Origin: an uncultured Azospirillum sp.
GTDB lineage: Bacteria > Pseudomonadota > Alphaproteobacteria > Azospirillales > Azospirillaceae
NCBI RefSeq assembly: GCF_946480385.1
Contig: NZ_CAMLJP010000023.1
Coordinates: 1-62,367, forward strand
Reading direction: 5' to 3'
DNA: 62,367 nucleotides
How positions within the stretch are numbered: the stretch's first letter is position 1; each line of letters opens with the position of its first letter. The notes under the pieces were generated by a model that was not told where the DNA came from, ran no database searches, and saw only the letters and a program-made list of their open reading frames with translations. A program made the translations under genes and the position numbers. Shown here one piece after another: positions 19,706-28,331 of this stretch.

Positions 19706-21417
19706 CACAATCCTCCAAGACAGCCGCCGGAACGTCCGAAACCCCGGCGGACACCTTCGTTCCGGAGGATGGCGCACTGTATTTCGTCCCGCTCGGCGGT
19801 TCCGGCGAGATCGGGATGAACCTCAACCTCTACGGCCACCAGGGCAAATGGCTGATGGTGGATCTCGGCATCTCGTTCGCCGACGACACCATGCCCGGCC
19901 TGGACGTCATCATGCCGGACCCGACCTTCATCGCGGAGCGTCGCGGCGATCTGGTTGGTCTGGTGCTGACCCACGCGCATGAGGACCATCTGGGCGCGGT
20001 GCAGTATCTGTGGCCGGAGCTACGCTGCCCCGTCTATTGCACGCCCTTCACCGCGGCCTTCCTGCGCGCCAAGCTGCATGAGAAGGGGCTGAGCAGCACG
20101 GTGCCGATCCACGAGATCCCGCTGGGCGGCACGGTGGAGGCCGGTCCATTCTCCGTCGAATACGTCACCATGACGCATTCGATCCCGGAGCCGAACGCGC
20201 TCGCCATCCGCACCTCGGCCGGGACCATTCTGCACACCGGCGACTGGAAGCTGGATCCCGATCCGCTGGTCGGCGAGACGGCCGACGAGGAGCGGCTGCG
20301 CGCCATCGGCGACGAGGGGGTGCTGGCGCTTGTCGGCGACAGCACCAACGCGCTGGTGCCGGGTGCCGCCGGGTCTGAGGCGACCGTCCGCGACGCCCTG
20401 ATGGAGTTGTTCGGCCGCTACCGCGACCGCCGCATCGCCGTCAGCTGCTTTGCCACCAACGTGGCGCGGCTGGAGAGCATCGCCGCCGCCGCCGCCGCGC
20501 ATGACCGCCATGTGGCGCTGGTCGGCCGCTCGTTGTGGCGTATCAACGAGGCGGCGCGGGCCACCGGCTATCTCGCCGACGTGCCGAAGTTTCTGTCGGA
20601 GCATGACGCCAGCTATCTGCCGCGGGAAAAGCTGGTGCTGATCTGCACCGGCAGCCAGGGCGAGCCGCGGTCGGCCCTTGCCCGCATCGCCGCCAACGAC
20701 CATCCGCAGATCACGCTGTCGCGCGGCGACGTGGTGATCTTCTCCTCCCGCGAGATTCCCGGCAACGAGCGCGCCATCGGCCGCATGCAGAACCAGCTGG
20801 TCGCCCAGGGCGTCGAGCTGGTGACTGCGGACGAGGCGCCGGTCCATGTCTCCGGCCATCCGGCACGGGACGAACTGGTGCGCATGTACCAGTGGGTGCG
20901 CCCGCGCATCGCCGTGCCGGTCCACGGCGAGCAGCGCCACCAGCAGGCCCATGCCGCCCTGGCGGAAGACTGTCAGGTCGCCCACAGCATCGTGCCCGCC
21001 AACGGCGAGGTCATCCGGCTCGATGGGCCGGAAGGCGCGCGGGTGGTGGCCAATGTGCGCGCCGGGCGCATGGCGGTGGACGGCAAGCGTCTGGTGCCGC
21101 TCGACACCGGCATGATGCGCGCGCGCAACCGCATGGTGAACAATGGCGCCGCCGTGGTGACGCTGGTGATGACCGGAACCGGCGAGCTGATGACGGCGCC
21201 GCAGGTGGCGGTGATGGGGTTGATCGACGAGGCGACTGACCGCGACCTGCTGCTGGACGTGGTGGATGCGGTGCGCGAATCCGTGGCGATGCTGCCCAGG
21301 TCGGCGCGGGCCGACGACGCCCAGGTGAAGGAGGCGGCGCGGATTGCCGTCCGCCGCTGCTTCAATGCGACCCACGGCAAGAAGCCGGTGACAGAGGTCC
21401 ATCTGGTCCGCGTCTGA
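19702..21417 (+). CDS. rnj: Ribonuclease J
   Basis: A metallo-beta-lactamase/beta-CASP ribonuclease with endo- and 5'-to-3' exonuclease activity, used for mRNA decay and rRNA maturation. The 571-residue protein has the zinc motif HAHEDH at residues 91-96, further metal ligands in HTGDWKLD and the beta-CASP motifs (ALVGDSTNA, CTGSQGEPRSAL, VHVSGHPARDEL, VPVHGEQRH). The C-terminal ~100 residues form the oligomerisation domain. The ATG at 19702 overlaps the coaX stop. The ~25 residues before the core look disordered. Confidence 0.95.
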   Translation: MTQSSKTAAGTSETPADTFVPEDGALYFVPLGGSGEIGMNLNLYGHQGKWLMVDLGISFADDTMPGLDVIMPDPTFIAERRGDLVGLVLTHAHEDHLGAVQYLWPELRCPVYCTPFTAAFLRAKLHEKGLSSTVPIHEIPLGGTVEAGPFSVEYVTMTHSIPEPNALAIRTSAGTILHTGDWKLDPDPLVGETADEERLRAIGDEGVLALVGDSTNALVPGAAGSEATVRDALMELFGRYRDRRIAVSCFATNVARLESIAAAAAAHDRHVALVGRSLWRINEAARATGYLADVPKFLSEHDASYLPREKLVLICTGSQGEPRSALARIAANDHPQITLSRGDVVIFSSREIPGNERAIGRMQNQLVAQGVELVTADEAPVHVSGHPARDELVRMYQWVRPRIAVPVHGEQRHQQAHAALAEDCQVAHSIVPANGEVIRLDGPEGARVVANVRAGRMAVDGKRLVPLDTGMMRARNRMVNNGAAVVTLVMTGTGELMTAPQVAVMGLIDEATDRDLLLDVVDAVRESVAMLPRSARADDAQVKEAARIAVRRCFNATHGKKPVTEVHLVRV

Positions 21418-21499
21418 CCGGGTCCAAGAACGGATTTCATGTATAACAGGCTTATCAGAGCCCGCTAACGGGCCAGGGACAGCCAGCGAGAGGACACGC

Positions 21500-21904
21500 A
21501 TGATCGGGAAGCTCAACCACGTCGCCATCGTCGTTCCGGACCTGCCGGCGGCGACCGCGCTCTACCGCGACACGCTGGGGGCCGCGGTGTCGCAGCCGGT
21601 GGATCTGCCGCCGCACGGCGTCACCGTCGTCTTCGTCACCCTGCCCAACACCAAGATCGAACTGCTGCATCCGTTCGGCGAGAAGTCGCCGATCGCCGGC
21701 TTCCTGGAAAAGAACCCGTCCGGCGGCATCCACCACATCTGCTACGAGGTGGAGGACATCCTGGCTGCCCGCGACCGGCTGAAAGAGCAGGGCGCCCGTG
21801 TGCTCGGCGATGGCGAGCCGAAGATCGGAGCCCACGACAAGCCGGTCCTGTTCCTGCACCCCAAGGATTTCTGCGGGACGCTGGTGGAACTGGAGCAGGC
21901 CTGA
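21500..21904 (+). CDS. mce: Methylmalonyl-CoA epimerase
   Basis: It interconverts (2R)- and (2S)-methylmalonyl-CoA in the propionyl-CoA pathway. A vicinal-oxygen-chelate (glyoxalase-like) protein of 134 residues: metal ligands are likely His7 (KLNHVAIVV), the His pair in GGIHHICYEV and the Glu in TLVELEQA. The length and the motif GEKSPIAGFLEKNPSGGIHH are typical. It lies 82 bp after rnj, and the DUF1467 gene follows; I recall this neighbourhood as conserved in alphaproteobacteria. No mutase gene is in the window. Confidence 0.9.
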   Translation: MIGKLNHVAIVVPDLPAATALYRDTLGAAVSQPVDLPPHGVTVVFVTLPNTKIELLHPFGEKSPIAGFLEKNPSGGIHHICYEVEDILAARDRLKEQGARVLGDGEPKIGAHDKPVLFLHPKDFCGTLVELEQA

Positions 21905-21928
21905 GACGGCTGACACGCGGAGAGGACG

Positions 21929-22183
21929 ATGAACAACTGGGTGACTGGAGCCTTCGTTTACGTCGTCGTCTGGTGGGTGGTGCTGTTCGCGGTGCTGCCC
22001 TGGGGCGTTCGGACGCCTGAAAACCCTGAGCCGGGCATGGCCTCCTCCGCGCCGCTCGAGCCGCGCATCCTGCGCAAATTCTTGATCACGTCGCTGGTCG
22101 CCGTGCTGGTGTGGCTGGTGATCTTCGGCATCGAGCGGTCCGGCATCATCTCCTTCCGGGACATGGCGCGGGACATGTTCTGA
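21929..22183 (+). CDS. DUF1467 family membrane protein
   Basis: An 84-residue protein with two membrane helices (about 6-26 and 50-70). The loop between them, LPWGVRTPENPEPGMASSAP, carries the W-G-V-R-T-P pattern that I associate with DUF1467. The function is unknown. It sits 24 bp after mce and is probably co-transcribed. The start is ATG 21929, after GGAGAGGACG. Confidence 0.85.
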   Translation: MNNWVTGAFVYVVVWWVVLFAVLPWGVRTPENPEPGMASSAPLEPRILRKFLITSLVAVLVWLVIFGIERSGIISFRDMARDMF

Positions 22184-22220
22184 CCCCAGACTGATCTGGC
22201 TATCGAGAGGAGCGAGGCGG

Positions 22221-22796
22221 GTGAGCCTGACCTATTGCGCGGCCGCACCCGGCCACCCTCATCACGGCCCTTACCACGACGGCGAGTACGGCTTTCCCAG
22301 CAGCGACGACCGGGTGCTGTTCGAGCGTCTGGTGCTGGAGATCAACCAGGCCGGCCTGTCCTGGCTGACCATCCTGAAGAAGCGGGATGCCTTCCGCGCC
22401 GCCTTCGACGGGTTCGACATCGATCGGGTCGCCGCCTACGGCGAGGCGGAGCGGACGCGGCTGCTGGCCGATGCCGGCATCATCCGCAACCGCCTGAAGG
22501 TGGATGCGGTGATCGAGAACGCCCGCCGCATCGTCGCATTGCGGGAAACCCACGGCTCCTTTGACGGCTGGCTGCGCGCCCATCATCCGCTGAGCAAGGT
22601 GGAGTGGGTGAAGCTGTTCGGCCGGACCTTCCGTTTCACCGGTGGCGAGATCGTCGGGGAATTCCTGATGAGCCTCGGCTATCTGCCCGGCGCCCATCAG
22701 GCCGACTGCCCGGTCCAGGCCGCCGTGCTTGCCCAGAGTCCGCCTTGGAAGGCAGCGGTGGACGCAGGGTATCGCGGGTATGCGCCCATGGAATAG
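22221..22796 (+). CDS. tag: DNA-3-methyladenine glycosylase I family protein
   Basis: A base-excision enzyme of the Tag group, which removes 3-methyladenine from DNA. The 191-residue protein shows the family pattern (YHDGEYGFP, then LVLEINQAGLSWLTILKKRDAFR, with the presumed catalytic Glu before NQAGLSW). A zinc-site Cys6 and nearby His residues (CAAAPGHPHHGPYH) fit the N-terminus of Tag. GTG 22221 is the start, with GAGAGGAGCGAGG upstream. It may be an addition between the DUF1467 gene and proS. The motif KVEWVKLFGRTFRFTG replaces a more usual sequence, so the exact substrate is less sure. Confidence 0.82.
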   Translation: MSLTYCAAAPGHPHHGPYHDGEYGFPSSDDRVLFERLVLEINQAGLSWLTILKKRDAFRAAFDGFDIDRVAAYGEAERTRLLADAGIIRNRLKVDAVIENARRIVALRETHGSFDGWLRAHHPLSKVEWVKLFGRTFRFTGGEIVGEFLMSLGYLPGAHQADCPVQAAVLAQSPPWKAAVDAGYRGYAPME

Positions 22797-22839
22797 GCAA
22801 ATGCCCGCTCAGAACGGCGGCAATCGCCGAAGAGCTGGG

Positions 22840-22858
22840 CAAAGTTGCAAAAACTTTG
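22840..22858. promoter_or_regulatory. Inverted repeat, possible operator
   Basis: CAAAGTT at 22840-22846 is an exact inverted repeat of AACTTTG at 22852-22858, with GCAAA between. It lies about 55 nt before the candidate small RNA. It could be a repressor site, but this is inference. Confidence 0.3.
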
Positions 22859-22909
22859 TGCATGACGCGCTTCTGCCTCTGTTTTGGGCTTGCCATGGCT
22901 CCGGCTCGG

Positions 22910-23021
22910 GTTCACTCTTTTGGAGTGATGAGGGGGGATATTCCTCCCTTTCCGACGCCTGGTGGCGATTCCTCCCTAAACTCGACAGGCCGCGCCGCTT
23001 CTGCCGCGCGGCCTTTCTTTA
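22910..23021 (+). ncRNA. Candidate small RNA with two CCUCCCU motifs and intrinsic terminator
   Basis: A run of hairpins without a plausible gene: TCACTC/GAGTGA (22912-22928), AGGGGGG/CCTCCCT (22931-22949), CGCC/GGCG (22956-22967), then a terminator GGCCGCGC (22988-22995) with GCGCGGCC (23006-23013) followed by TTTCTTT. ATTCCTCCCT occurs twice (22940-22949 and 22968-22977), and the G-run at 22932-22937 could pair with either copy. CCUCC matches the anti-Shine-Dalgarno core, as in some known alphaproteobacterial sRNAs. The 5' end is a guess; it could also be a 3'-UTR product of the upstream gene. Confidence 0.45.
22988..23021 (+). terminator. Strong Rho-independent terminator
   Basis: A perfect 8-bp GC stem, GGCCGCGC with GCGCGGCC, around a 10-nt loop and followed by TTTCTTT. 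It ends either the candidate small RNA or the transcript of the glycosylase gene. From here to 23272 no gene is convincing; this 250-bp stretch should hold the promoter of the next gene. Confidence 0.85.
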
Positions 23022-23272
23022 TCCGGCGTGCGACCGGAGCCAGGGACGGGGTGGACAGGAAATTTCCGCATCGCTCCAGAAAACGTTAACGGTTTACTTG
23101 GTAGCGTTGCTTGGATTAGCTCGCTTCGGGGGTTTCCCCGAGGGCTATCAGCCGGGCTGCGAGATCGCCACCAGGGATCATCCCGCCGGGGCGAATACGC
23201 TTTGCCCACCTTCCAGTTGAGCCTTTGCCCGTTCCGGCGGGTGGCAGGAAAAGGACGACAGTCGAGGCGCCG

Positions 23273-24172
23273 ATGGCCGCGAATGAAAACGAACGGTTCG
23301 ATCAGTTCGCCGCGGTTCTGTCGACCGAACTGTTGGAGCGGACCAAGAAAAGCATGGAGTTGCTGGCGCCGGAGCTTCAGCCATGCTCGATCCTGCCCTT
23401 CATCCAGACACCGTCCTTCGTCGAATTCTATCAGGAGTTGGTGCGCGTCGGCATCCTGCCGGTGGTGCTCAGCCGCCGTCCGGTGCGAGCCATCGTCGGC
23501 GACGTCGATTGGGCGCGGGAGGGCCGCGAATATCTGCTGACGGTCCTCGACGACCGGTCCAACGCGATTTTCACCGCCTGGGAATTTGCCTGGGACTCGC
23601 TATGGGACGAGCGCAAGGTCGGGCAGGACAGCGGCGGCGGAAGCCAGACCAAGCCGAAGAAGGGCTTCTTCAGCGCGCTGTTCGGTCGCAAGCGCGAGGA
23701 GAAGACCGGCAATGGCGGCGGTGAGGGTGGCGAGGGCGGTGTCATGGCCGGCCTTCACACGATGCTGACCGAACTGGCGGAAAAGCGGGGTTTCCTGCCG
23801 CTGTTCCATGACGATGTCCGCATCCTGAAGGCGCTGCCGCGCCTGAAGCCCGGCCGGGTGGCGCAGGCATGGAAGGAGATCTCGCAGTACCACCACCAGG
23901 AATTCTACCTGCCGGAGCCCGAACAGGCGAAGCCGGGTGTGACCTCCGACTGTCTGCAGAAATGGCATTATAATCTGCCGGACAAGATCGGCGAATTCCT
24001 GGTGCTGAAGGCCGCGGTGGACCTGGAGCATGTGAACAAGCCTTTCATCGGCAAATACATCCGCCAGTCGGCGCGGACCCAGGAGGAGGCGGAAAAAGGA
24101 ATGCCCTACCTGTCGATCTACTGGAAATCGATGCGCAACCCGGCCCCGGTGGCCGAACGGCACACGCTGTGA
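23273..24172 (+). CDS. Conserved hypothetical protein with Gly-rich linker
   Basis: A 299-residue protein that I do not recognise. The N-terminal ~115 residues (NENERFDQFAAVLSTELLERTKK...) look like a folded alpha/beta domain. A low-complexity linker at about 120-160 follows (KPKKGFFSALFGRKREE, then GGGEGGEGG). The C-terminal ~140 residues are helical, with a motif AWKEISQYHHQEFYLPEPEQ. There is no signal peptide or membrane segment. ATG 23273 is chosen over the frame start at 23225 because conserved-looking sequence begins there. It overlaps the next gene by 4 nt (GTGA), so the two are likely partners. Confidence 0.7.
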   Translation: MAANENERFDQFAAVLSTELLERTKKSMELLAPELQPCSILPFIQTPSFVEFYQELVRVGILPVVLSRRPVRAIVGDVDWAREGREYLLTVLDDRSNAIFTAWEFAWDSLWDERKVGQDSGGGSQTKPKKGFFSALFGRKREEKTGNGGGEGGEGGVMAGLHTMLTELAEKRGFLPLFHDDVRILKALPRLKPGRVAQAWKEISQYHHQEFYLPEPEQAKPGVTSDCLQKWHYNLPDKIGEFLVLKAAVDLEHVNKPFIGKYIRQSARTQEEAEKGMPYLSIYWKSMRNPAPVAERHTL

Positions 24173-24633
24173 GCGCGCGTGAGGTCCTCTATGCCGGGCT
24201 GGCGGCGGCGTTTTTCCTCGCGACCGCGTCGGCATCGGCACAAACCCAGCAGCCGCGTCCCGGCCCGGTCCCGCTGACCCCCGACGCCGCCCGCGACCGG
24301 CCTGTGGTGGATTTGTCCTTGTGCCAGCGGCTGACCCGCCATGTGCCGGCCGCCGACGTCGAATACCGGCCGGGCGTGGATGTGCATGGCCGCGCGGTCG
24401 CCCCCGCCGACTTGGCCGGCAGTGCGGGCGCGCAGCCGCCGATCCCAATCGATCTGCCGCTGTCGGTCGATCTCGCCCGGCGCATGGGCATCGCCCTGCC
24501 GTCGGTGCCGTTTCTGCCCAACGATGTCACCGCGGTGTGGCTGACCGTCGTGGGAAACCAACTCTATCTCAACGGCCAGCCGATCGATCCAGGGGCGGAG
24601 GAACGCCTCTACGTCTACTGCCGCGCCCGGTAG
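24169..24633 (+). CDS. Exported hypothetical protein
   Basis: A 154-residue protein with a clear signal peptide (VLYAGLAAAFFLATASASA, cleavage near ASA-QTQ). The mature part is Pro- and Asp-rich, with two Cys: one in LSLCQRLTRHVPAADVEYRPG and one near the end (YVYCRAR). The phrase VEYRPGVDVHGRAVAPAD recalls small periplasmic proteins next to cytoplasmic partners, but no family is certain. The start GTG 24169 overlaps the stop of the previous gene, so the pair may be translated together. Confidence 0.7.
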   Translation: MSAREVLYAGLAAAFFLATASASAQTQQPRPGPVPLTPDAARDRPVVDLSLCQRLTRHVPAADVEYRPGVDVHGRAVAPADLAGSAGAQPPIPIDLPLSVDLARRMGIALPSVPFLPNDVTAVWLTVVGNQLYLNGQPIDPGAEERLYVYCRAR

Positions 24634-24777
24634 GCGGCGGCCAAGCGGGGGGCTTACAGTGGACAAGTGCGGGCGACCTTCCTAAAGTCGCTCACCCGCC
24701 GCTGCCCGTGTCCGTTCCTGTCCGCAGGAGCCTGCGTGCGCGGCCTTGTCGAACACCTCGCACACGAGAGCAGAGCC

Positions 24778-26091
24778 ATGCGGCTGTCCAGCTTCTTCAT
24801 GCCGACCCTCAAGGAGACCCCGACCGAGGCGCAGATCGTCTCGCACCGCCTGATGCTGCGGGCCGGGATGATCCGCCAGACCAGCGCCGGCATCTATGCG
24901 TGGCTGCCGCTGGGCTATCGGGTTCTGCGCAAGATCGAGCAGATCGTCCGCGAGGAGCAGGACGCCGCCGGTGCGCAGGAACTGCTGATGCCGACCATCC
25001 AGTCGGCCGATCTGTGGCGCGAGAGCGGCCGTTACGACGATTACGGCAAGGAGATGCTGCGCATCACCGACCGTCACGACCGCGAGATGCTGTTCGGTCC
25101 GACGAACGAGGAGATGATCACCGACATCTTCCGCTCCTTCGTCAAGAGCTACCGCCAGCTGCCGCTGAACCTCTACCACATCCAGTGGAAGTTCCGTGAC
25201 GAGATCCGCCCGCGCTTCGGCGTGATGCGCGGCCGCGAATTCCTGATGAAGGATGCCTATTCCTTCGACATCGATGCTGACGGTGCCCGTCGCACCTATC
25301 AGAAGATGTTCCTGGCGTATTTGCGCACCTTCGCCCGCATCGGGCTGAAGGCGATCCCGATGCGTGCCGACACCGGCCCGATCGGCGGCGACCTGAGCCA
25401 TGAGTTCATCATCCTGGCCGAGACCGGCGAGAGCGGCGTCTTCTGCCACAAGGACTGGATGACCCTGGACGTGCTGAAGGACGCCCCCGGCATGGAGGAC
25501 GACTTGCAGCCCTTCTTCGATCGCGTCACCGCCATCTACGCGGCGACCGACGAGAAGCACGACCCGGCCAACAGCCCGGTTCCGGAGTCGGAACTGGTGT
25601 CGGCCCGCGGCATCGAGGTCGGCCACATCTTCAACTTCGGCACCAAATACTCCAAGCCGATGAACGCGGTGGTCGCCGGCCCGAACGGCGAGTCGGTCCC
25701 GGTGGAGATGGGCAGCTACGGCATTGGCGTGTCGCGCCTGATGGGCGCCATCATCGAGGCCAGCCACGACGACAACGGCATCATCTGGCCTGACGCCGTC
25801 GCTCCCTTCAACGTCGGCCTGATCAACCTGAAGTCCGGCGATGCCGAGACCGACCGCGTCTGTGCCGAGCTGTATGCGAAGCTGGAATCAGCCGGCCTGG
25901 AAGTCGCCTATGACGACCGCGAGGAGCGTCCGGGCGCCAAGTTCGCCGACATGGACCTGATCGGCGTTCCCTGGCAGCTGGTCGTCGGTCCGCGCGGCCT
26001 GAAGAACGGCGTCGTCGAGTTGAAGCGCCGCGCCACCGGCGAAAAGGAAGAGCTGCCGGTCGAGGCGGCGCTGGCGAAGCTGCTGGGCTGA
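24778..26091 (+). CDS. proS: Prolyl-tRNA synthetase, short form
   Basis: A class II aminoacyl-tRNA synthetase that charges tRNA-Pro. At 437 residues it lacks the ~180-residue editing insertion of the E. coli enzyme, as is usual in alphaproteobacteria. Motif 1 ([16 protein letters not shown]), motif 2 ([24 protein letters not shown], read in parts) and motif 3 ([13 protein letters not shown]) are all visible. The C-terminal anticodon domain ends [16 protein letters not shown] 24778 gives the family start [14 protein letters not shown] strong terminator follows. Confidence 0.96.
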   Translation: MRLSSFFMPTLKETPTEAQIVSHRLMLRAGMIRQTSAGIYAWLPLGYRVLRKIEQIVREEQDAAGAQELLMPTIQSADLWRESGRYDDYGKEMLRITDRHDREMLFGPTNEEMITDIFRSFVKSYRQLPLNLYHIQWKFRDEIRPRFGVMRGREFLMKDAYSFDIDADGARRTYQKMFLAYLRTFARIGLKAIPMRADTGPIGGDLSHEFIILAETGESGVFCHKDWMTLDVLKDAPGMEDDLQPFFDRVTAIYAATDEKHDPANSPVPESELVSARGIEVGHIFNFGTKYSKPMNAVVAGPNGESVPVEMGSYGIGVSRLMGAIIEASHDDNGIIWPDAVAPFNVGLINLKSGDAETDRVCAELYAKLESAGLEVAYDDREERPGAKFADMDLIGVPWQLVVGPRGLKNGVVELKRRATGEKEELPVEAALAKLLG

Positions 26092-26112
26092 TCGGCTTAG
26101 CTCGAAAAGGAG

Positions 26113-26153
26113 GCCCGGATCGCCCAAGCCGGCGATCCGGGCTTTGCCCTTTT
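26113..26153 (+). terminator. Rho-independent terminator after proS
   Basis: A perfect 12-bp stem, GCCCGGATCGCC at 26113-26124 with GGCGATCCGGGC at 26131-26142, and a 6-nt loop. TTTGCCCTTTT follows. It lies 21 nt after the proS stop and separates proS from the lol genes. Confidence 0.9.
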
Positions 26154-26229
26154 CCCGCCACGCTCAGGTTCTTATCTAGGGCATCGTCTCCGCCCGCCCA
26201 CAGGGCCTCCCCCACAGGATCCCAGCCGC

Positions 26230-27477
26230 ATGATCTTCAACGCCTTCGAACGCATGGTCGCGATGCGTTACCTTCGGGCGCGCCGCCAGGAAGGGTTCAT
26301 CTCGGTCATCGCGGGGTTCTCGCTGCTGGGCATCGCGCTCGGCGTGGCGACGCTCATCATCGTGATGGCGGTGATGAACGGCTTCCGGGCGGAGCTGCTG
26401 GGCCGGGTGCTCGGTCTCAACGGGCATCTCAACGTCTACAACATGCGCGGCGGGCCGCTGCCGGACTTCGACATCCTGGCCGGCAAGCTGCGCAACACGC
26501 CGGGCGTGGTCAACGTCACCCCGACGGTGGAGGGACAGGCGCTGGTGTCGGTGCGCGGCGCCGCGTCGGGCGCCGTCATCCGCGGCGTGCGGCCGGAAGA
26601 TTTCAAGGTGCGGCCGACGCTCGCCAACAACATCATCCGCGGTTCGGTGGATGAGTTCGGCGAGGACCGCGTCGCCATCGGCGTGCGCATGGCCCAGCGG
26701 CTGGGCCTCAGCATCGGCGACCAGATCACGTTGATCGCACCCCAGGGCAACGTCACCGCCTTCGGCACCGTGCCGCGGATGCGCAGCTATCCCATCGGCG
26801 CGATCTTCGACGTCGGCATGTTCGAATACGACAACAGCTTCATCTTCCTGCCGCTGGAGGAGGCGCAGGCCTTCTTCCGCACCGGCGACGCCGTGACCTC
26901 GCTGGAGGTCTTCGTGAGCGACCCGATGCAGATCGCGTCCGCCCGCGCCGCCGTCCAGTCGGTGGTGGCGGGGGAGGGCAGGGTGGTCGACTGGCAGCAG
27001 TCGAACGCCAGCTTCTTCACCGCGCTGCAGGTCGAACGCAACGTGATGTTCCTGATCCTGTCGCTGATCATCATGGTCGCGGCCTTCAACATCATCTCCA
27101 GCCTGATCATGCTGGTGAAGGACAAGGGGCGCGACATCGCGATCCTGCGCACCATGGGGGCGACGCGCGGCATGATCATGCGCATCTTCTTCCTGTCCGG
27201 CGCCAGCGTCGGGGTGACGGGGACCTTGCTGGGACTTGCGCTCGGCGTGTCCTTCGCGCTGAACATCGAGAGCATCCGGCAGGTCATCCAGGGGCTGACC
27301 GGCACCAACCTGTTCAATGCCGAGATTTACTTCCTGTCCCACCTGCCGGCCAAGATCGATTGGAGCGAGGTCATTCAGGTGACGCTGATGGCGCTGGGCC
27401 TGTCCTTCGCCGCCACCATCTATCCGTCCTGGCGCGCCGCCCGGCTCGATCCGGTGGAGGCCCTGCGCTATGAGTGA
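26230..27477 (+). CDS. lolC: Lipoprotein-releasing ABC transporter permease (LolC/LolE family)
   Basis: An inner-membrane subunit of the LolCDE-type machine, which extracts lipoproteins for delivery to LolA. The 415-residue protein has one helix near the N-terminus (GFSLLGIALGVATLIIVMAV), a large periplasmic MacB-like domain (about 50-260) and three C-terminal helices, ending in SWRAARLDPVEALRYE, the family signature. Only one permease gene is present here, so it may work as a homodimer (LolF-like) instead of a LolC/LolE pair. It overlaps lolD by 8 nt. Confidence 0.93.
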   Translation: MIFNAFERMVAMRYLRARRQEGFISVIAGFSLLGIALGVATLIIVMAVMNGFRAELLGRVLGLNGHLNVYNMRGGPLPDFDILAGKLRNTPGVVNVTPTVEGQALVSVRGAASGAVIRGVRPEDFKVRPTLANNIIRGSVDEFGEDRVAIGVRMAQRLGLSIGDQITLIAPQGNVTAFGTVPRMRSYPIGAIFDVGMFEYDNSFIFLPLEEAQAFFRTGDAVTSLEVFVSDPMQIASARAAVQSVVAGEGRVVDWQQSNASFFTALQVERNVMFLILSLIIMVAAFNIISSLIMLVKDKGRDIAILRTMGATRGMIMRIFFLSGASVGVTGTLLGLALGVSFALNIESIRQVIQGLTGTNLFNAEIYFLSHLPAKIDWSEVIQVTLMALGLSFAATIYPSWRAARLDPVEALRYE

Positions 27478-28207
27478 CGCCATCATGCAGCCGATGCTGG
27501 AACTGAAGGGCATCGTCCGCCGCTTCGAACAGGCGGGCGAGACGCTGGAGGTGCTGCGCGGGGTCGAACTGACCGTCGGCGCCGGCGAACTGGTGGCGCT
27601 GGTCGGCCCGTCGGGTGCCGGCAAATCGACGCTGCTGCACATCGCCGGCCTGCTGGAGCGGCCGACCGACGGCCTCGTGCGCATTGCCGGCACCGACGTG
27701 TCCAACCTGGACGACGGCAAGCGGACCGAGGTGCGGCGGCGCTCCATCGGCTTCGTCTACCAGTTCCACCACCTGCTGCCGGAGTTTTCGGCGCGGGAGA
27801 ACATCGTCCTGCCGCAGATGATCGCCGGCGTGTCGAAGTCGGTCGCCCGGCAGCGCGCGGACGAGCTTCTGCGCATGGTCGGGCTGGAGCAGCGCGGCAC
27901 CCACCGCCCGGCCCGCCTGTCCGGCGGCGAGCAGCAGCGCGTCGCCATCGCCCGCGCCCTGGCCAACGCCCCGTCGCTGCTGATCGCCGACGAGCCGACC
28001 GGCAACCTCGACCCCCATACGGCGGAGCATGTCTTCGCCATGCTGTCGGCCATCGTCCGGCAGGCCAAGGTCGGCGCCCTGGTGGCGACCCACAACCTGG
28101 ACCTCGCCCGCCGCATGGACCGGGTTCTGGAGATGCGCGACGGGCATCTGGTCGAGTATCAGCCGTCGGAACTGGTGCCGTTGAGCGAGGTGGCGCCGGA
28201 AGCCTGA
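27470..28207 (+). CDS. lolD: Lipoprotein-releasing ABC transporter ATP-binding protein
   Basis: The ATPase that drives lipoprotein release, 245 residues. The Walker A motif GPSGAGKST is at residues 46-54, the Q-loop is VYQFHHLLPEFSARENI, the signature is LSGGEQQR and Walker B is LLIADEPTGNLD, followed by the switch His (VATHNLDLARRMDR). The QFHHLLPEF segment is typical of LolD. The ATG at 27470 overlaps the end of the permease gene. Confidence 0.95.
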   Translation: MSDAIMQPMLELKGIVRRFEQAGETLEVLRGVELTVGAGELVALVGPSGAGKSTLLHIAGLLERPTDGLVRIAGTDVSNLDDGKRTEVRRRSIGFVYQFHHLLPEFSARENIVLPQMIAGVSKSVARQRADELLRMVGLEQRGTHRPARLSGGEQQRVAIARALANAPSLLIADEPTGNLDPHTAEHVFAMLSAIVRQAKVGALVATHNLDLARRMDRVLEMRDGHLVEYQPSELVPLSEVAPEA

Positions 28208-28331
28208 TAAGCGGCGTCATAGGCCGAAAGCGGATCCGCCCCCCCGGTTGCCAAGCCGTTGCGGCGCCCCCACTCTCATGCGCGACCGCACCGGCTGAGC
28301 TGCGGCACCGACAAGACAGGGGGCATCGGGG

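Noticed and set aside
22729..23220. 163-residue plus-strand open frame across the glycosylase end and the gap
   Set aside because: It overlaps the glycosylase in another frame and runs through a strong terminator; composition is not gene-like.
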